Positions 6,682 through 9,684 of a stretch of 9,684 bases of DNA are shown here, piece by piece (position 1 is the first letter of the stretch; every line of letters begins with the position of its first letter). The DNA is taken from NCBI GenBank assembly GCA_005889515.1, contig VBHE01000137.1:4055-13738 (forward strand). Reading direction: 5' to 3'. The translations under genes and the position numbers were made by a program. Origin of the DNA: Chloroflexota bacterium. Its GTDB lineage: Bacteria; Chloroflexota; Dormibacteria; Aeolococcales; Aeolococcaceae. The notes under the pieces are model-generated. The model did not search any database and was not told the DNA's origin. It saw only the letters and a list, made by a program, of their open reading frames with translations.

Positions 6682-6879
6682 GTGGTGACGAGCTGGAACT
6701 GCCCGAAGTGTGGGCGGTGGCACGACCTGACGGCGTGCGATCAGAAGGCCGCGCTGGAGCGGTTCGCCCAGCTGCTCGAACGGACCGCCGAGATGGAGCA
6801 GGCCACCCGCGACGCCGACGAGGATCTGCGCCGCTACGTCGGGCGCACCCGCAAGGACGGCCCTCCCGCCGCCGCCTGA
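6682..6879 (+). CDS. Small zinc-knuckle-like protein (CCHC), unknown function
   Basis: The 65-residue protein starts VVTSWNCPKCGRWHDLTAC, giving C7, C10, H14 and C19 in a C-x2-C-x3-H-x4-C arrangement, one residue shorter than the retroviral zinc knuckle. A charged helix follows at about residues 20-52 (KAALERFAQLLERTAEMEQA, then TRDADEDLRRYVGR), with a short Pro/Ala tail. Zinc binding is inferred from the spacing. Two starts are possible: GTG 6682, 4 nt after GAGG (6674-6677), or the next codon GTG 6685, 7 nt after it; the second has the better spacing and would shift the numbering by one. I do not recognise the family. A single CCHC plus a helix could bind nucleic acid or a protein partner, but nothing here decides. 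Confidence 0.7.
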   Translation: MVTSWNCPKCGRWHDLTACDQKAALERFAQLLERTAEMEQATRDADEDLRRYVGRTRKDGPPAAA

Positions 6880-6894
6880 CCCCGGCTCCTCCTC

Positions 6895-7056
6895 CTAGGA
6901 CCGCAGGTAGGTGAGCACCACCAGGATGCCCATCACCAGCGAGACCAGCAGGAGCACGGCCATTCCCGGCCAGAACAGGTCGGTGCCGGTGTGCCCGGCG
7001 TACGCCTCGCCCCCGGGCGCCTCCCAGTCACAGAGCGGGCAGCGCCCCTCCGTGAT
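6895..7056 (-). CDS. Probable small CxxC plus transmembrane protein, non-canonical start (ATC?)
   Basis: Downstream of the 7084-8514 gene, in the same minus-strand frame as its TGA, there are 62 open codons ending at TAG 6897-6895. The protein reads (I)TEGRCPLCDWEAPGG, then EAYAGHTGTDLF, then the membrane segment WPGMAVLLLVSLVMGILVVL and TYLRS. CPLC is a zinc-ribbon-like half site, His22 might be a further ligand, and one helix spans about residues 31-49. Nearly all third positions are G or C, supporting coding. No ATG, GTG or TTG occurs in frame before the codon for Met32, which is inside the membrane segment. ATC 7056-7054 would give a natural 53-residue protein. Alternatives are entry from GTG 7087 with a frameshift, TGA readthrough from the upstream gene, or a sequence error. 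Conservation is untested, so confidence is moderate. Confidence 0.5.
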   Translation of the reverse strand: MTEGRCPLCDWEAPGGEAYAGHTGTDLFWPGMAVLLLVSLVMGILVVLTYLRS

Positions 7057-7083
7057 GACGGCGCAGCCGCCCCAGGACCGCGC

Positions 7084-8514
7084 TCACGAGCCCGCCCTCC
7101 CCGCCGCCCGCCACCACCAGAGGCTGACCGCGGTGCCGAGGATGAGCGCCTGCCACATGAAGTACAGGAGCAGCAGCCAGAGCGGCTTCTCCCGTACCAC
7201 CCCGGTGACGACCAGCGAGGGCGCGGTGCGGGTCCCGGTGCCGTGCCCGGCGCTCGGCGCGGGTGCGGACGGGTAGGCGGTGCCGCCGCCGCCCAGCGGG
7301 GACGAGGTCGCGCCGGTGCCGGCGTCGCTCGCCGAGGACGTCACCGGCTGCGTCCCGCTCCCGGTCACCGGCGTGGCGGGCGGCAGCGGGAGCAGCGGGA
7401 GCAGCTCGGGCACGGGCGCGGCGGGCACCGCCAGGGAGTCCGCGAAGACCTCGCCGATGGTGTGCTCGACGGTCTGCTGGGGGACGCCGGGGGCGGTCGG
7501 CGCCTGCTGCAGGTCGACGCGGACGCCGCTGGCGACCACGGTCACCTGGTTGTTCGAGCTGGTCACCAGCGGCGCGACCGCGTGAAGGCCGATGCCACCC
7601 TTGGCGAGCGCCGAGTTGAGCTGCTCGGTCGCCTGCTGGAGCTGGTCGACGGGCACGATCGCGCCGTTGCTCAGGCTCACGCCGCCGGAGCCGACGGTCA
7701 CCGGCATCCCGCCGACGCTGACCTGGCCGATGTCGATGCTCGAGGTCTGATGCGGGCTGCCGGCGTTGGTGACCGCGACGCTGACGTGGAGGCCGCGGAT
7801 GAGCACGCTGCCGCCGCCGAAGGACGCGGTGGCCACCCTCGCGTCGCCGCCGTCCACGAGCCCGCTCGACGGGTCGATGCTCACCGAGCTGGTCGCGGTG
7901 CCGGCGGCGACGCCGTCGGGCTCGCCGGCGTCGGGGTGGACGGCGGGATGGAGCAGCGCCGCCGCCGGGGTGAGGAAGCGCGCCCGCCACGCCGTCAGGG
8001 CGGCGTCGAGCGCCGCGAGCCGGGCCTCGCGGCCGCTGGACTGGCCGCCCGGAGCGGGGGCGCCTCCCGCCATGGTCGCGGTCGCCGAGCCCGATCCCTG
8101 GACCGCGCTGGCATGGGCGTAGGGCCCGCCCGGCGAGCCGACGGTGTCGGCGGTGTTGTCGGCCTTGGGAAACCGCGCCTCCGCGTACTGCGGCTGAGCC
8201 TTGCTCGCCGCGCCCGCGGCGGTCTGGCCGATCGGGCCGGTGTCGAGCGGGCTGGCGGTGCCCTCGGCGAACGGCGAGTTGTCGACGTGGGCGTGGGCCA
8301 GCGGTACCCAGGTGTCGATGGCGCCGCTCTTGAAGTTCGGGAACAGGCCGGTGCCGACGGCGATGTGGTCGGCGCCGGCGTTGACGGTGCCGTTGGCGAC
8401 GCCGAGGCTGACGCTCGCGCGCACCGTCCCCACCCCGAGGCCGAGGCCCGCGGCCGCGGCAAGGGCGACGCCACCCACGAGCGCGGTGATCACCGCACCA
8501 CGCAGTCCCCTCAT
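7084..8514 (-). CDS. Secreted protein with C-terminal membrane anchor, unknown function
   Basis: From the ATG at 8514 the protein has 476 residues. Its N-terminus is a signal peptide (MRGLRGAVITALVGG, then an Ala/Gly/Leu core, likely cut near VRAS). The body is Ala/Gly/Ser/Thr-rich and beta-like, with many short hydrophobic strands such as GGSVLIRGLHVSVAVTNAG and SSIDIGQVSVGGMPVTVGSG, and one Ala-rich helix (REARLAALDAALTAWRARF). A Pro/Ser/Thr-rich linker leads to a membrane helix near residues 445-468 (PLWLLLLYFMWQALILGTAV, then SLWWW) and a short basic cytoplasmic end. The layout resembles secreted choice-of-anchor type proteins; I do not recognise a catalytic motif. GGAGG at 8524-8528 abuts ATG 8523 but is nine nt from ATG 8514, so 8514 is the better start, although ATG 8523 forms an ATGA overlap with the livF stop. 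It is co-oriented with livF, so co-transcription is likely. Confidence 0.75.
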   Translation of the reverse strand: MRGLRGAVITALVGGVALAAAAGLGLGVGTVRASVSLGVANGTVNAGADHIAVGTGLFPNFKSGAIDTWVPLAHAHVDNSPFAEGTASPLDTGPIGQTAAGAASKAQPQYAEARFPKADNTADTVGSPGGPYAHASAVQGSGSATATMAGGAPAPGGQSSGREARLAALDAALTAWRARFLTPAAALLHPAVHPDAGEPDGVAAGTATSSVSIDPSSGLVDGGDARVATASFGGGSVLIRGLHVSVAVTNAGSPHQTSSIDIGQVSVGGMPVTVGSGGVSLSNGAIVPVDQLQQATEQLNSALAKGGIGLHAVAPLVTSSNNQVTVVASGVRVDLQQAPTAPGVPQQTVEHTIGEVFADSLAVPAAPVPELLPLLPLPPATPVTGSGTQPVTSSASDAGTGATSSPLGGGGTAYPSAPAPSAGHGTGTRTAPSLVVTGVVREKPLWLLLLYFMWQALILGTAVSLWWWRAAGRAGS

Positions 8515-8519
8515 CCCCT

Positions 8520-9344
8520 TCATCCTCCGATATTAGGGGGGACTCCCCCCGGACCGCCCGCAGGCGGAGCCTGCTTGTCGGCGGTCCTCCCCCCTGGCAT
8601 CACCGGCGCCGGCTCACCCGCGTCGCCGAGGTAGGAGCCGCGGACGAACGCCTCGTCGGCGGCAAGGGCGGCGGCGCTCCCCGCGTAGCTCACCTCGCCC
8701 TTCTCGAGCACGTAGGCGCGCGACGCCAGCTGGAGCGCGCGGCTGACGAACTGCTCGACGAGGAGCAGCGAGACCCCGCGCTGGGGCAGGCTCCCCACGA
8801 GTGCGAAGAGGGCGTCGACCACGGTGGGGGCCAGCCCCTGGGACATCTCGTCGATCATCAGCACCCGCGGACCGTGGATCAGCCCCCGGGCGAGGGCGAG
8901 CATCTGCTGCTCGCCGCCGCTGAGGTGGCGCGCGGCCTGGCCACGCCGCCGCGCCAGCGCCGGGAAGGTGGCGTACATCTCGTCGACGGTGCCGGCGACC
9001 CCGCGCCGCGGCACCCCCGCCATCGTGGCGGCGAGCCGCAGGGTCTCGTCGACCTCGAGGGAGGGGAAGATCCCCCTGCCCTCGGGGATGTGGACGACGC
9101 CGAGCCGGGCGATCCGCTGCGCCGGGCGTCCGCTCATCCGCTCGCCGGCGAGGGTGACGGTTCCGGCCATGGGTGGGATCATCCCCGAGACGGCGCGCAG
9201 GGTCGTGGTCTTGCCGGCGCCGTTGGCCCCGAGCAGCGCCACGATCTCGCCCTCGCCGACGTCGAGGTCGAGGTGGAAGACGACGGGGATGCCGCCGTAC
9301 CCGGCGCGCAGCCCGCGGATGCTGAGCAGCGGCTCCTCCGTCAT
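8520..9344 (-). CDS. livF: Branched-chain amino acid type ABC transporter ATP-binding protein LivF
   Basis: The 274-residue protein is one of the two ATPases powering a LivFGHM-type importer at the inner face of the membrane. From ATG 9344, Walker A is GANGAGKT at 39-46, the signature LSGGEQQ at 141-147, and Walker B VLMIDE at 161-166 with catalytic Glu166. LLVEQF (195-200) has the Gln typical of LivF in place of the H-loop His, and IPEGRGIFPSL (86-96) is the LivF-type Q-loop region. The start is set by the ATGA overlap with livG (9341-9344) and GGGGAG a few bases upstream; the frame is open to 9455 but that extension overlaps livG. After the usual end SYLG (residue 240) there is a 34-residue Pro/Gly-rich tail coded by hairpin-forming DNA. 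Homologues also take up urea or aromatic acids, so the substrate is unassigned. Confidence 0.92.
   Translation of the reverse strand: MTEEPLLSIRGLRAGYGGIPVVFHLDLDVGEGEIVALLGANGAGKTTTLRAVSGMIPPMAGTVTLAGERMSGRPAQRIARLGVVHIPEGRGIFPSLEVDETLRLAATMAGVPRRGVAGTVDEMYATFPALARRRGQAARHLSGGEQQMLALARGLIHGPRVLMIDEMSQGLAPTVVDALFALVGSLPQRGVSLLLVEQFVSRALQLASRAYVLEKGEVSYAGSAAALAADEAFVRGSYLGDAGEPAPVMPGGRTADKQAPPAGGPGGVPPNIGG
8524..8528 (-). promoter_or_regulatory. Ribosome binding site that decides the 8514 start (GGAGG)
   Basis: GGAGG on the minus strand directly abuts ATG 8523 with no spacer, which is too close for initiation, but has a nine-nt spacer to the in-frame ATG 8514. It lies inside the last livF codons, so translation of the two genes may be coupled. 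Confidence 0.55.
8536..8587. other. Hairpin cluster in the 3' end of livF
   Basis: Three perfect inverted repeats are packed together. GGGGGG (8536-8541) and CCCCCC (8545-8550) flank ACT. GGACCGCC (8551-8558) pairs with GGCGGTCC (8580-8587), and nested inside is GCAGGC (8560-8565) pairing with GCCTGC (8569-8574) around a 3-base loop. In the minus-strand transcript the structure comes just before the ribosome site of the downstream gene. There is no following U-run, so it is not a classical intrinsic terminator. Confidence 0.65.
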
Positions 9345-9684
9345 GCGGCGCTCTCCCCGAGGTAGGCCCGCACCACCGTCGGGTCCTCGCGGATCCGCTC
9401 CGGCGGCCCTTCGGCGATGAGCCGTCCGTAGTCGAGGACGGCGATGTCGTCGCACACCCGCATCACCAGGGACATGTCGTGGTCGACGAGCAGCATGGTG
9501 GTGCCGAAGCGCTCCCGGATGCGGCTCAGCACCCCGGCGAGGTCGGCGGTCTCGCGCGAGTCGAGGCCGGCGGCGGGCTCGTCGAGGAGCAGCAGGGTGG
9601 GGCGCAGCGCCAGCGCCCGGCCGAGCTCGACGCGGCGCTGGATGCCGATGGGGAGCTCGCCGCCCCGCACTCCAGCGACGTCGG
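9341..9684 (-). CDS. livG: LivG-type ABC transporter ATP-binding protein, 5'-truncated
   Basis: Only the C-terminal 113 or so residues are in the window. They begin DVAGVRGGELPIGIQRRVEL, in which LPIGIQRR stands at the ABC signature position; LivG proteins typically have LPxGxQR instead of LSGGQ. Walker B and the D-loop follow as LLLLDEPAAGLD, and the H-loop His is in LLVDHDMSLVM. The end, RIREDPTVVRAYLGESAA, is typical of LivG (VIEAYLG-like). The GTG at 9670 is an internal Val, because the family needs Walker A upstream. The stop overlaps livF by ATGA, indicating translational coupling. Fusion to a LivM permease, known in this family, cannot be excluded because the N-terminal part is outside. 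Permeases and binding protein are presumably encoded off the right edge. Confidence 0.9.
   Translation of the reverse strand, partial: DVAGVRGGELPIGIQRRVELGRALALRPTLLLLDEPAAGLDSRETADLAGVLSRIRERFGTTMLLVDHDMSLVMRVCDDIAVLDYGRLIAEGPPERIREDPTVVRAYLGESAA

Noticed and set aside
7028..7990. 320-codon minus-strand frame overlapping the secreted-protein gene
   Set aside because: Arg/Ala-rich shadow frame; no signal peptide or family motif.
6991..8634. 547-codon open frame on the plus strand
   Set aside because: Arg/Gly/Ala-rich shadow opposite the secreted-protein gene, which has a signal peptide, membrane anchor and ribosome site.
9345..9455. N-terminal extension of LivF
   Set aside because: Arg-rich sequence unlike LivF and overlapping livG; the ATGA overlap start gives the normal LivF N-terminus.

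Overview
The window is very GC-rich (third codon positions are almost all G or C), with GTG starts, GTGA/ATGA gene overlaps, a sortase and a sortase-type cell-wall anchor signal. This points to a high-GC monoderm bacterium. Gene content and style fit Actinomycetota or a Chloroflexota/Dormibacterota-like soil lineage; that placement is inference, since no rRNA or marker gene is present.

Layout. 1-2716 (+): the 3' part of boxC and a complete boxB, overlapping by GTGA; these are two enzymes of the aerobic benzoyl-CoA (box) pathway. 2783-4043 (+): a membrane-anchored sortase, then a class I SAM methyltransferase that has no ATG/GTG/TTG start in frame and probably begins at CTG 3462. 4051-4185 (-): a 44-residue helical protein with a good ribosome binding site. 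4186-4423: divergent regulatory region with a CTTGCG-N12-CGCAAG dyad. 4424-5551 (+): a secreted Ser/Thr-rich protein ending in an APNTG sorting signal, the likely substrate of the sortase. 5552-6484 (-): an AlkA-like DNA glycosylase, stop-to-stop with the previous gene. 6485-6681: divergent spacer with a 9-bp direct repeat at 11-bp period. 6682-6879 (+): a small CCHC zinc-finger-like protein. 6895-7056 (-): an overlooked CxxC plus transmembrane small protein without a canonical start. 7084-8514 (-): a large secreted protein with a C-terminal membrane anchor. 8520-9344 and 9341-9684 (-): livF and the 3' part of livG, ATPases of a branched-chain amino acid type ABC importer; livF runs directly into the secreted-protein gene across nested hairpins.

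How the genes work together. BoxB (with BoxA and a reductase outside the window) epoxidises benzoyl-CoA and BoxC opens the ring. The sortase and the APNTG protein form a plausible enzyme-substrate pair for surface display. LivG/LivF energise an importer whose permeases and binding protein lie off the right edge; LivFGHM-type systems sometimes accompany aromatic-acid catabolism, but nothing here links it to the box genes. The most unusual points are the two coding regions without canonical start codons (methyltransferase and CxxC membrane protein), the locally encoded sortase/substrate pair with a non-Leu motif, and the hairpin cluster in the end of livF. No complete mobile element, CRISPR array, tRNA or rRNA was seen.
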